This document shows positions 52,282-63,829 of a DNA stretch of 64,000 bases, in pieces. The stretch is from Fasciolopsis buskii (lineage: Eukaryota > Platyhelminthes > Trematoda > Plagiorchiida > Fasciolidae). A program made the translations under genes and the position numbers. The DNA is taken from contig LUCM01008726.1 in the NCBI GenBank assembly GCA_008360955.1, forward strand, positions 189,590 through 253,589. Direction: 5' to 3'. Within the stretch, counting starts at the first letter, position 1. Each line of letters starts with the position of its first letter. The notes below the pieces were generated by a model. It was given only the letters and a program-made list of their open reading frames with translations, was not told the origin of the DNA and did not search any database.

Positions 52282-55200
52282 GTCAATCGCACAGACTCAA
52301 TAATCCGTGCAAAGAAACCCACAGATATGTGACGATTTTACTGTATGTGACTTTGGTTGTTCTCACCTGAGGTAGTGGGAACGGACAATAACGACCTAAA
52401 GTTAGAACCGGCCTCCTGAGGAGCAGTAATCGGAACAGAGAAACGCTGATACTCGACACTCTACTGCAACCTTCTCTTTTTATTCTGATCAGTGACATTT
52501 CTGGCTGGCATACTGGTGCTTACTTGGAGTTCGCAAGCAAAATTCTGTTCGAGTGTACCCACCCGTAACACAAACGAACTTGATTGCGTTGAAATCTTCC
52601 ACAAAACCCGCTGCACATATAGCCTAATATCATATCTGAAACCAACACACAGAAGGAAATCCACAAACACATAAGCCTTCCCAGATTCTAAATGATCAGA
52701 TAAAATTTGTCTGAAATGCATTAATTCAGTGATTGTTTAATCGGCTTCCTCTGCATGGTGTTTTTCTTATAACTTTCAAGCAGCGTTGTATGAGTTGGTT
52801 TTGTTTTGCCCGGCAGCTGATGTTCGACCCGATAAAGCGGAAATATGGTCATGAGTACACAACAGGTGAAATCCAACGAATATTTTTACGTAAATTTAGT
52901 ATGAGGAATGAGTTGGGACACATCGCCAGAAATGAATGCCCGCCATCGAAAAGCGACAGATATATCATCTGAAAGCTAGAAAGACATTAAGGTTATTTCC
53001 TTCGGTCCATCAGTTTTTTGAGTGATGAATTTTGGCACTGATCGGAGCAAAACTAAGTGTCATATATATAACTATCACTGATCTGCCCTCTCGAGTGTCA
53101 ATTTGCAGTTCCGAATTCGCTGGTGTGGTGAGCATTGAACGTGTTTAACTTGTTACCGTTGTACGGATTTCCGCAGACCGACCTAACTGTCCAGTTTTGC
53201 TTAATTTTGTGGGTGGAAAAAATACGGAAGACTTAAAATGTTCGACAGTAAACACACGATGGAACGAGAGATAAACTTATGCAAATTAAATGCGTCTGCA
53301 AAGCTACAGGGCAGTCGCATTAGGTGCTTCTCTGGAGTGCATGCAATCGGTAGGTGATTCACAGCAACTGATCAATAATCTGCTGAGACCTTTTAGCACG
53401 TGTGTTAGGTGAGCGTGAAATATAAAGTGTGTTTATATCGAGGAAATGAAACAGTGGGAGTGAGACGCGTCGAAACACGTTTTGGATTTTCGTGGTGATT
53501 CTCACCGAATCGGCCTAGTAACTAGCGCGCATTGAAGTAGTACTTGACTCATGGGCCCACTTAGATATACTTGGCAATATATAACTGGTCGAATAATTCA
53601 TTCACGCAAGGTTACATGAACTAAAGTAATTATAATGCAAAGTTAGCTTTATCTGTCAAATGTCATTGCCTTTTATGTAACCTCCTTTCTTCCTAGTCCT
53701 TGATGGACAGCGTCATTTACTGATTATTTATTGATTGGAATAAGCAAAAATCACAGAGCTTAAAAATTTGTGCCACCATGATTTTACTCATTGCAGTCAA
53801 CAGGGATAATACAAAGACTGCATAAATACTTTCGTGGGTGGATGCTGTCACCATATGCATGGGGAGGCCAAAAAGGTTCCACTTGCAGCACACTAATGTG
53901 TGACATCGCATCAAGGTCAATATATCACAGTTTGTATCTTGTCTTAGCTTTCTTTTTTTACTTCTTTTATTAATGAACTAAAAATATACATTTTCAGGAC
54001 GGGAATCACGACCAACAAAGAGCTGTCCAATAGAGAGATTGCTTGGCGGTGGGAGGATCCGAACCAGTAACATTCAAGCTGGGGTTTTGCGGCACTAGTT
54101 ATTTTACCACTTATTGATATGTATCTGTTTGAACGATAAGGAAAACTTAATATAAATAATCATTTTACTTGTCAAGAGGAAGACCGAGCAAGGCATCGAA
54201 ATGTGGACAAATAGTCAAAAGTCGCACGATTGCTTGAATTCAGTCATCTCGTCGCCTCATGGAAAGGCAAAATGAACGCTCCTATTGGCCGAGGTTTGCT
54301 TACTGTTTTTCCGGCCCGAAGGTCTGATTTCGGTGCGTGAGTCAGCATGAAACTGACGAACATGGTCAGTCGGGGCATGAACTACCCAGGCAGTGCGCGA
54401 ACTAGCCGGTGGAAAACGAACGATGTTGACGTGGATGGGAGACGAGTTTCGGAGGTCACACCCACTGCTTCGAGTTCCAAGCTGCTGTTCACTGTGAGTG
54501 TTGTGATACAACTTGCTCTGCATTGGAGTCACTGTTCCTGATGTTGAGGAGTGCTTCCTGTAGTGCTATTGCAGTCGAATTACCATGTTCCCACAGATTT
54601 CAGGATCAACTACCATTATTGCCGACAAAAAAGTACAGTGTTTTTTCACAATCTATGGTGAACAGAACACTGCCATAGCAGCAGAATTGCAGAATTAGGA
54701 TCTAATTACCTGCTTTTCACTTTATTTGCGAACACATTCCTCAAACTTTACAATCTCAGAACCGACTGGTTTGCAAAATTTATCACAGTCATCAAACATC
54801 CGATAGTGAATACGTGCTTCCTTTAGTCTCCACCGCTAAAAGTGTCACTGAATAAAACGGAGATCATTTAACCTTTGTTCTGCAGTTCACAAAAACGAGT
54901 ATTACCTATGAGTCTTCATGCCTACACGAATTTACTTTAGCCGAGCTTTCGAATTTCAGATGACTCCGGAACTTACAAGTCAGACCTAAGATTGTTGAAG
55001 TAATGAAAGACTGTACCAAACTTGAAATTGACGCCTCTCATCTCGTTTAACAAAGTCAGAGTGGTTCCAGCTCTTAATGAGTTAAACGCCAGTATAGCCC
55101 ATTCAATTCATTTTCCCTGAAATGAACAATGACCGGGATCGAAATAACTTCCCCGTCCAGCTCGTCTTGTTGATGGCAGACGATCACTTTACCAACACGA

Positions 55201-58200
55201 CAGATACATGGACCTTACATTTATGAACCTAACAACATCCAGTAAAATATGAATTTCCCCAAGTGACAACAAGAAGCTAACTGATAACACTTTAAGACAT
55301 TCCAACATTTGGACAACAAAGTAAATTTACTAATGACAGTCTAAATTTGATCGGACGTTCGGGCACAGCAGTTTGTTCTAATATAAAAGTAGGCATTTGG
55401 AAAAGACGGTTTTTCGACTGCACAGGATTACAAGACAGTTCTCTATTTCGAGCGTAACGACTCGGTGTTGGTGTTCACAAAAAGGGGTGATCTCACTGTT
55501 TTTGTTTTGCTCTAGCCTGTCAGATCTTGTTTTCGAATCAAAAGTTGCAGATGGCCTTTTTCTATTTCTCTGTATATTCTACAGTTTGACTATATATCTC
55601 TCTTTTATTCGGATCGAAAGTGATCGAGCGGTTGAGGTCTTAGCGTTTCTTTCTGAATATCATGAACTGGAGTCTCCCAATCCTAAATCACTTCGCTATT
55701 TCAGCATCCTCCCAAGGACTGCAGCTCTATTCACGGAAATTGTATTCACTTCTGGTTCACAGACGAAAAGGCAGTAAAAGATAAAAAGTATTCTGAAAAA
55801 TGTGGGAAACCATTTGCCTAGTCGGGCCCCTGTACTTGATCGGATCGTTCTGAATGAACGTCCTCAAAAAAAATTGTAAGTGCATTCGTTTAGGTGATTT
55901 GGAGTATGAATAATTATAGTTAATTTAGTATAGGTCATTTAAAGAACAATAAAGATTGTCTTTTCATTTGGTAAAATAAGTCACCGGAAAGAACAGGAGA
56001 AAGAAATAATACAGTAGAGGCTTAGAGAAGCCAGAGTCAAGTGTATGTGGTCTGTGGACACCAGAGTGGCGTAAAAGTCATCTGAAATTCTGGATTTCGT
56101 CAAGCCGACGATGGGCCAGTTGTATTATCTGGGTTTTAGAGACCAGGAAGCTGTTTCCATTGTTAAGACATGAATAGTTTCAGACCCTACAGTCTTTGTT
56201 ATGTTACTTTTCATCGAAGTGTTGCACTTTTGCATTTATTGTTTATTAGCTAGTTTTCTATACACAGCCTCAATAAACCTGAAAAATCGGGGCCGTTAAA
56301 GGGTGTAGAACAGCTTGCCTAGTTTTGCTAGCAGATGCACGGAGGAATAACACGAAGATCATTCAGTAACTTTCGTCTAAGGACCAGAAATTACCAGGGC
56401 AAAATAAAAGTTAGAACTATCTCTGGTTTCGGTAAAAAACAGAGACCTCGTTAACAGAATCACGACCGGCTAAACATTGATCAGTCACAAGCGTTCATGA
56501 GATGTTAAGCACCGAGTGAAAGAAGGAATTTGTGGTTAGGTTATCTTCTAGTTCGTGGCAGAAGGTAATCAGTGTAGTGACCCCAAACATGACGTTAATA
56601 CTCCTGTTCTAGAGGAATATCATCTTTAAGCAAATTAAACGAAAAATAAATATCAAATAGAGAACAGTTTAGCATCCGCCTTAATAGGTAGCCACGAATT
56701 GTGCCCGCTCCAACCAAAGCAGAAAAAATAAGTCTACGTTTGATCCGCTCCGTTCCTCCCATAATTTCGACGGAGCATATTTCTTGCTGATTACTACAGG
56801 TTTCAGTTTTCTCCAAAGACCTTTGGTTTCAAAACCAAATGATTACAAAATCGGGCAGAGGAGATTCGAATATTTGAGGCGAACAGTCACACATCACGTT
56901 ACTTGAATGCAACTCAACGTACCAGATGGAAATTCTTTCGAAGGGGAAGCGAAATAGTAATATACAAAGAAAGACCATCAAATTTCCTTGTTAGATAATC
57001 TCCACTACTATATATTAATTACATTCATTCACAAAAATTCTTTGAAAAGAATTCATCGCCCAGTTTTAGATGAATGAATGCAGACTGTCTGAGCACGCAC
57101 CCAGAATTTGAAGAAACGGGATCCTTCGAGAATAACAATCCAGAAGTAGGCGATGACCGCACCTTAAATATTTAAAATCGAGGTCACCATTTGTCAGTCA
57201 CCAATAACAAACAAACCACATAGGATCAGCTCAACCAATCAATCACCAAAATGTGGTGAGATAAACCAGCCATGCAGCATTGTTCATCCTTCGAGACACC
57301 AAGACAAATTGACCATGCAGAATACAGTTAGAACAAAACAGCCTAATTACTGCTAACGGTTCCGAAAAATTGTGAAACTGATCGCGTCCGCCATCATTCC
57401 GACACACTACCAACAAGTAACTGCCAAACAGACCAGCTATTTCTTATTGTATGGTTTTATGCTGATTTATTTGATTGCATCTCATAAACTTCCTTGACGA
57501 AGTTGCACGTATGCCAATATACCACTACGTTCAATGATGACATACCAAAAGGTCATCAGTTGTTGTCAAAGTCGTTGTCCAACACCATCGAGAGTTACCG
57601 GGGATCTGCATAATTCCTTTAGCCGACTGGATAGGACCGTGCACAAATTATCACTAACAGTTTGTTGTTCACCATAAGGTTGTTGGTGTAGACCATTAGG
57701 CTATATTTCACAGAAATGGTTTTTGCGGACGATAAAACACCAGCGTGAATAAATCACACAGGGCGTTCGTTGAACTAAAGCAGAGTATATTTGGGTGACG
57801 TGTTATTTTACTCTACTGGAGTGTCACCCAGAACTACCTACTAGTCGCCCTCGGGTACCAATATCAAGGCAATAGTCTAAGTGACACTACACTGTCTCTG
57901 TTCAATTTATCTCTGCCGCCACACATTCCTTTGTAAACATAACACTAATTATGTTTATCACTCTAAGATAGGGGCAGTATTATTTCTAGAAAATCTCACG
58001 TATAGGTGATTATTCAATTTATTACTTCTACAATCAGCTGAAGTAGTTGTGTTGGTTCAAGTACTAACATTAGTAACAGTAATAATAGCGGTGGTACGGT
58101 AAAATGTGTGTCACGCCACATGGTCTTTGGTTTAGGCAGCATGTAACTCCTTGGAACGGCGATTTCGACAGAGAAACACCAAAATTTCCTACCAAAAATT

Positions 58201-60480
58201 AACAAAATCCAGTGAAATACCATAAACATTACTCAAAAGAGGAGACGAGATACCACAATTTCCAGTGCACATCACAGAGCAAGATCCGCTAAGATTCGGA
58301 CGAAAATTTGTTCACAATAATTCTGATGACGATAATTGTTAGTACTGGGTGGATCGTGACGCCCCTGAAATCGCTGGCTCGGAGATAAATATGCTCCCTC
58401 TACACCAGTTCTTCGAACCGGAACACCTTTTTTGAAGTCCTTCAATAAAAAATAATACGAATCCAAGTACCAAGTGTCGAATTTCGATCGATACCTGACA
58501 ATTCCTAGCTGAGACAATAGAAACAGTCCTCGTTTTTGATAACGCATAACTTGCCATCGGGGCCAAATGCGATTACGTAATCAATCACAGAAAAACTGGC
58601 GCGAATTATACTAACACAAATATCTGTCACAAAGTCGACTACTTAATATGCATGTAAACAACATGTAAACTGTCAGTTAGTTATCATTCTCGTTCGATAA
58701 TATTCAACCAAAAACCATAAAACATGCTCTATGTGGCCACTTATGAATCATCAAAAGTAAGCTTGTTTCCTACTATATTCTAAAAAAGGATCTCCAGGGA
58801 ACACAAATAGTCTGCCGACCATCCAGGTCGGAAACTTTCTATTCTGCGGCTGTCTAGCGAAACCTTTGTGCTTTTTTCCATCTATGGGCACTGAAAATCT
58901 CATCCGATTGATCAAATTAGATTGAAAAAATCGTGCACGAGCTCGCGCTCACACGCACGTGTGCATATCAATTCATCATCCAGGAAAGTCGAGAAAATGA
59001 TCTAATAAATCTATTGGAATGTCGTTCAGATTAATTCGGCTGGGGTGTGGTGTGCAAACTCACAACCCTGAATTATTTTCAATTATTAACTTTGCATATC
59101 ATACACGTGGTGATAACCATATTTGATTTGGTTATCGCTGTCCACGACATTAGCGACTTCAGTCGGTTCTTTGTGGTTCACTCCCACCTCGTTTAATCAA
59201 GTGATAACGATCGAAATAGCCCCTGACTGTTCAATACCTGTGTTCGCCTATATATTGTGATCGAATGATTTGTGCGGGTCTGTTCAGGTTAAAACTCTGG
59301 CCTGCCCCTCCTCTATCGGTCTCAATGCATCTATTTTGGTCTTCATTTCAAATGACGCTCTCGTTCACCCCTGAACGCGTTATAAAATTTGAGCACTTTT
59401 TCTTTTTTCCAGAGCTAGAGCTAACGGCTAGTTTTTCCTGTTTTCCTGTTTGAGATCAGCCTGAGCCTTGACCAGACGAGCTTATCAACTAGCCCTCACC
59501 ACCGGAACTTATCGGGCCGCTGTGTTGCATGGCTCAAAGGGTCGAACGAAAGCGGCCGTGGACTTTTGGCGCCAGTATATGGATGCGAAGTTAACATCGG
59601 AAAAATAACCTTTCTCCTTTACTCTATTTTTATGAACGTAAACACTAATATCATAATAAGCCATAGAAATGAAACGGACATAGCGTTTAGTAGCGAACAT
59701 ATAAAGATGATGTTCAGGATGTACTGTAAACTGATACTGTTGTTAAACACCTCCCAAGTTTCGTCTAATCACATTATCTAAACTATAAGATGTTGTTTAT
59801 GAACTCGTCTTCTTTATCGCATCTCCTTTTTGGTTTGTAATTTAGATACCCCGATAAACGCTACGTCATTTGATCTGCCTCCTTGTGAGCTTAGCAGAGA
59901 GCGATTCTTCCATGTCCCTTTTACAAGCGGTAGTAGCAAACATTCATTGCTTATCCATGTGTGTGTGAAAATTACTACTGACGACAAAAACCAATGTTTA
60001 TGGTCCCTGTGTACTCTTTCTGAAGGGTAGCTTTGCCTAATAAAGAAAACAGTTTGACGGATTATTGTGTGGTCCTGAAGTGGATTCGTTATCCACGCGC
60101 GTTCTTAACCATTCAATGAAAGTTTTTGCGCCAAATTAACGGGAGGATACCGGGTATGCACCCTTGCCGAGCGGCAGCAGCTGCGAAAATGTTCATGTGT
60201 TTTGGAGAACTTTTATCCACCCCTGCTTGTGCGAATCATAATACTGAGAGCTGTCATATCACTGATACACTTTCGTTAACTCTTCTGGACATTGCAAAAG
60301 TGACAGATCGACCGGTTTATTAGTCTTAAGGTTACCCTGATCATTCCCATGTTGGTTACAGTGAACAGTGGTGAGCTGACACAACTGTCCCCTCACTCAC
60401 TGACCAGTGAAGTGAATGCCGTTCTGCCATGATTTTATTCAATATTAAAGTGAAACTTGATGGGTTGGAAAATTACTGTG
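52282..60480. other. No supported gene; one SINE-like stretch
   Basis: About 8 kb of AT-rich DNA. A plus-strand frame at 52491-52674 has an excellent acceptor upstream (pyrimidine tract ending GATCAG) and ends at TAA, so it could be a terminal exon, but no family is recognisable. Other open frames (54257-54532, 55397-55777, 58272-58566) have no motifs. A CACACG-rich patch lies near 58.95 kb. Confidence 0.45.
54030..54115 (-). repeat. tRNA-derived SINE-like stretch
   Basis: On the minus strand an A-box-like AAGTGGTAAAATAAC (about 54099-54113) is followed by a B box TGGTTCGGATCC (54055-54066) about 32 nt later, the spacing of a real tRNA. The GGTTCGGATCC B box is close to consensus. The D-arm is degraded, and no intact cloverleaf could be drawn, so a SINE or tRNA pseudogene is likelier than a tRNA gene. 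Confidence 0.48.
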
Positions 60481-60489
60481 GTGGCAAAC

Positions 60490-61055
60490 CTGAATGATCG
60501 CCATCCATCAGATCCAAAAGCCCGAGCATGATCTGAGGGCAGATAACTCACGCTCCGAGACGGCTACTCCATCTGAACTCCTCTCTAAGTGTTTCCAACT
60601 GACAGGCTTCTCACCTAGCCTGTATTCGGGAATTTCAACGCGCGGCTTTTTCGTGACGGTGATGGTCCCATTAAAGTACCATTGCGAAGGAGAATGCCCG
60701 GTCCCACCTATGGGTTGGCTGGAGTTCAGTAGTCATTCTACGGGAGGTAGCCGAACCGTGATTTCAAGCCGATCACTGGCGCGCACGAAGCATACGACTG
60801 TATGCTCACCACCATCTATGGAAGAGGAATTTCATGAACACCCAGGGTGTCTGGCTCATCCGTAGATCAAGTGAACTGTACAAACAGTCACCGTTCCGCA
60901 GTGTGTTACGTGGCCCACGGTTCGTCCTGCTACCTCGCGGGTTAGACTGTTTAGTCAAGGGCACTGGGTAGGGTCCTCTAAGTCAGCCATCGATTTTGGT
61001 TTGGGTAGTACGATGCCCACACAGGAATCACGGATCCTGATGGGTCACCCATGAC
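60490..61055. repeat. Candidate dispersed repeat (GC-richer block)
   Basis: About 560 bp with clearly higher GC than both sides, open frames on both strands (plus 60494-60865, 123 codons) that carry no domain, and a minus-strand segment interrupted by stops. Composition and interrupted frames suggest an old transposable element fragment. I cannot assign a family. Confidence 0.28.
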
Positions 61056-61126
61056 ATGAAGATGGAGAGTGGAATACCTTGCATGTATGGTGAATTTTTT
61101 CTCCTCTCCCCTTCCCCGCTCATTAG

Positions 61127-61290
61127 TTTCATCCTTCGCCGTGATTCCGATGGCACGTGATCTTTACTCAGATTTGTGCAAAATAAATGGTAACGTCTTA
61201 CGTCAAGGGAAACCGAAACTTGTCAGATCGAAAACAAAAGAAGACGGTGAGACCACTGTTGAATGCTGTCACTTCAGGGGACGTACTCCG
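61127..61290 (+). CDS. Candidate exon, unknown gene
   Basis: The acceptor is one of the best in the window (TTTTTTCTCCTCTCCCC...CATTAG) and the donor is ACTCCG|GTAAGT. The 164-nt frame is open and reads ...MARDLYSDLCKINGNVLRQG..., then a Lys-rich stretch, then ETTVECCHFRGRTP at the donor. An ATG at 61150 could start translation within it. No family is recognised. Its donor faces the donor of a minus-strand candidate exon only 35 bp away, so probably not both are real. Confidence 0.3.
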
Positions 61291-61326
61291 GTAAGTAAAA
61301 CATTGGAAACAATCGAAAACACTTAC

Positions 61327-61422
61327 CTGTAATCAGTGCATTGGCCAAAGCAATGTCGATGTCAGCACCAATGGTGATGATACGTTTACCTGCCAAAGCC
61401 AGCAATCTTGAGGCCATAAAAC
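61327..61422 (-). CDS. Candidate 96-nt exon, unknown gene
   Basis: Minus-strand exon with acceptor GTTGATAG and donor ACAG|GTAAGT. Only one frame is open through its length; it enters in phase 1 and leaves in phase 1. The peptide reads FMASRLLALAGKRIITIGAD and then IDIALANALIT, an alternating hydrophobic pattern like the core of a folded alpha/beta protein, not like Ig or FN3. An internal GGTAAAC could be another donor. It might be a far upstream exon of the minus-strand gene or a separate gene; I do not recognise it. Confidence 0.35.
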
Positions 61423-61681
61423 CTATCAACTTTAGTCGCAAAACAAATTAGTTGTTTAAAAACACCGAAGATATGTGCGGCTGTTCCACGCTCAGAATCA
61501 CTGGCCGTAGGGATTAGTTTGTCTGTCCAGAAGCTTCCAAAAACAAGTATCTTTCCCTAACAATAACACCTTCGTTTTCAGCTTTAGAAAGCAGAAGGAG
61601 CCTCATTAGCCTGTGTGTTCGAAGGGACATTTACCTCAATGGATGTGAATATTTCTGTTGGTAGTATGTCAGGTTGTTGGC

Positions 61682-61838
61682 TTTCATGGGGTTCTGATCG
61701 CCAAGTTTGGTGTTTAGGTTTCAAACGTTTCGCCACCAGTCGAGGTGACATCGTCCACGCATTGACGATGTCACTTTGATTGGTGATGAAAAGTTTGCGA
61801 CCTAAACGCCAAACTCGGTGATCTGAACCGTATGAAAA
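61682..61838. repeat. Long foldback hairpin repeat
   Basis: Arm 61691-61755 and arm 61764-61828 are inverted copies of each other: 53 of 65 positions pair, with only an 8-base loop (CACGCATT). The innermost 11 bp (GTGACATCGTC/GACGATGTCAC) are perfect. Most mismatches are G/A or C/T transitions, which would become G-U pairs in RNA on one strand. Weaker pairing continues about 9 bp outward (CTTTCATG with ATGAAAAC). A 92-codon minus-strand open frame across it has no domain and is explained by the repeat. It is probably a foldback-type mobile element or a hairpin-forming repeat family. Confidence 0.8.
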
Positions 61839-62502
61839 CATTTTCCTCAGTATGGAATCCATACATCGATCATCAATTACCTAGAGATATGGATGATAGC
61901 ATGAAAGAATGCGAAATTCATGACGTTTATCCAAATAAGGGAATGTTAACCATAAATTGAAAACGCAGTAGTAGAAGAAAGTCCGTTCGAACAGACAGAG
62001 ATCATTGGGTGGTGGGATCGAAACTGTCATAAAAGGGAAAGGACAATGTTTGATTACAAAAATTAACATGCCTACTAAAGGTAGTGATAAAACCGGGATG
62101 AAGACAAACCAACAGTCTTTCATCTCAGATTCTCTCAGTGTAACAGAGAAAACGCAGTCGTGCCCTGTCGCTACCCGGTAAGCGAGGCATTGGGGAGTAG
62201 GTTATCGAAATTAAACATGTATCCAGGTCACTTGGGTTCCTAAAGCGTTTAGATTTGAGTCTAGAAAATTTACGGTCTCATCTATACATCCAACACTATC
62301 TTTAGGCACCCCGACCAGCACATAGTATGAAGTGTTTCACAAGCTCAAGAAAGATAAACTAATCAACTTATTAGTGGAAAAGATGAACCAACTACTGAAA
62401 AATATCATCACTTACTATCAACCGTACACGAATCGAAATATAAAACTGGAAAATGAAATTAACGAACCGTAGATAAATTTCAAGGTGAGGCTGTAACTCC
62501 GG

Positions 62503-62563
62503 TTGGTAATGAAAAGTTTGCGATCTGATTTTTAGGCCCAACGGTCACGTTATCGAAAACATT
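62503..62563 (+). repeat. Decayed half copy of the foldback repeat
   Basis: TTGGTAATGAAAAGTTTGCG plus ATCT matches the right arm at 61780-61803 at 22 of 24 positions, and a second similarity follows (GAAAACATT versus GAAAACATT at 61834-61842). The opposite arm is absent, so only half of the hairpin remains. Confidence 0.6.
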
Positions 62564-63672
62564 ATACTACCACATGTGAAAAGGAAACCCGGTAAGTACA
62601 AATCCGTTAGTTCACCATGAATAAGGTCCTAGGATAGGAAACCCACGAGCAGCTTTAGAAGCAATCCACAATGTCCCAGATTACAATAAGTTTGAAAGTT
62701 GTTCTCTCCACTAGAGAAAGAAATCGCGCGTTTTTACGTCATGCCTAGAAGTCGATAACGTCATCGTCGATGAAACCCAGGAACTGATAAATTTTCATAA
62801 GAATTATGCTAATTGTGATAATGATAAAGGAAGACCACTAACCACAAACACTATACATTTTGCAGTTGCGGTTCCGGTTTCCTCAGGATTAATCGAACAA
62901 GCTTCATTTAAGTCTAATAATGTGTTTGAACTGTTAAGAGATATGTGAGATAAACAGGCCTCTGACAAGGTCTGGCGGGCCTACTTCTGTTTGCAACTTG
63001 TAGAATCATGCATACAGCAGGGGTGCAGTCTACAGTACCAATGCACAAAGTATACTGGCTGGATATGTCACGTTCGCTCCTCCAAGAATGGGATTGTAAT
63101 GAATCAGTCAAGGGACAGTTCCTAGGGTTTCAGAAATAGTTCCAACAAGAACACCACTTTATGATACAGTTCTTGATTTGCTGTTTGAAACTATCGTTCG
63201 AATGTTTCTTTTATTAGTTAAAGAGTGAATTTCGTAACTGAATTTTCTTTCGTCTCTCATTTAGGCCGACACTTCCGATATAATTTCGTATCCACCGGTG
63301 AAAAGATGCTCGATACAAGTTATAACACTTTTATCACTGACACATTGGATGAATGAGAAAAACAAAATTTCCAAGCGGTTATTTTCGCTTCTTAAATGCT
63401 ACTAGTCAGCGCTTTTCTATAGTTCTCGTGATTTTCTGGATTTGAGATGCAGATTCTGCTATCAAACACGACGTATCCATAACTCAGAGCCTGGCGGTAA
63501 CCACACTGGACTGCAATGAATTACCCGAACTACTGTTTCATTATGGAGAGGCCACTGGTCTATGCTCGAATGGATAGAATTATTCGGAAATCCGAAAATC
63601 TTCTTTCCTACATTCAAAATGGGATTTTGTACGATTGAAAAGAACCCGATTCTTAATCGAATTGCACTTGTC

Positions 63673-63690
63673 ATATATATATATATATAT
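63673..63690. repeat. (AT)n microsatellite
   Basis: Nine AT units at the left of the Penelope-like motif. Confidence 0.92.
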
Positions 63691-63699
63691 GCATTTTTA

Positions 63700-63778
63700 T
63701 AGTCGAGAAGGCGTATACTGAGTTAATACGTTTATCGTGACGTTTCGATCCAAACTAGAACTCGTTGTCGAACATGAA
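63700..63778 (-). repeat. Penelope-like (PLE) repeat motif, hammerhead-like remnant
   Basis: On the minus strand GACAACGAGTTCTAGTTTGG is followed directly by ATCGAAACGTC. The arrangement (A)CGAG, a short near-palindromic stem (GTTC/GATC) and CGAAACG recalls the hammerhead ribozyme core (CUGANGAG...CGAAAC) carried in the terminal repeats of Penelope-like retroelements, which flatworms have. The CUGA part is not intact. Flanking (TA)n tracts lie on both sides. Resemblance is from memory and tentative. Confidence 0.27.
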
Positions 63779-63780
63779 TG

Positions 63781-63829
63781 ATATATATATATATATACAT
63801 AATACATACATATATACATATATATATAA
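63781..63829. repeat. (TA)n/(TACA)n microsatellite
   Basis: Interrupted TA run with CATA units at the right of the Penelope-like motif. Confidence 0.92.

Noticed and set aside
55397..55777. 126-codon plus-strand frame with a hydrophobic stretch
   Set aside because: Phe/Ser/Leu-rich composition follows from T-rich DNA; no motif or start context.
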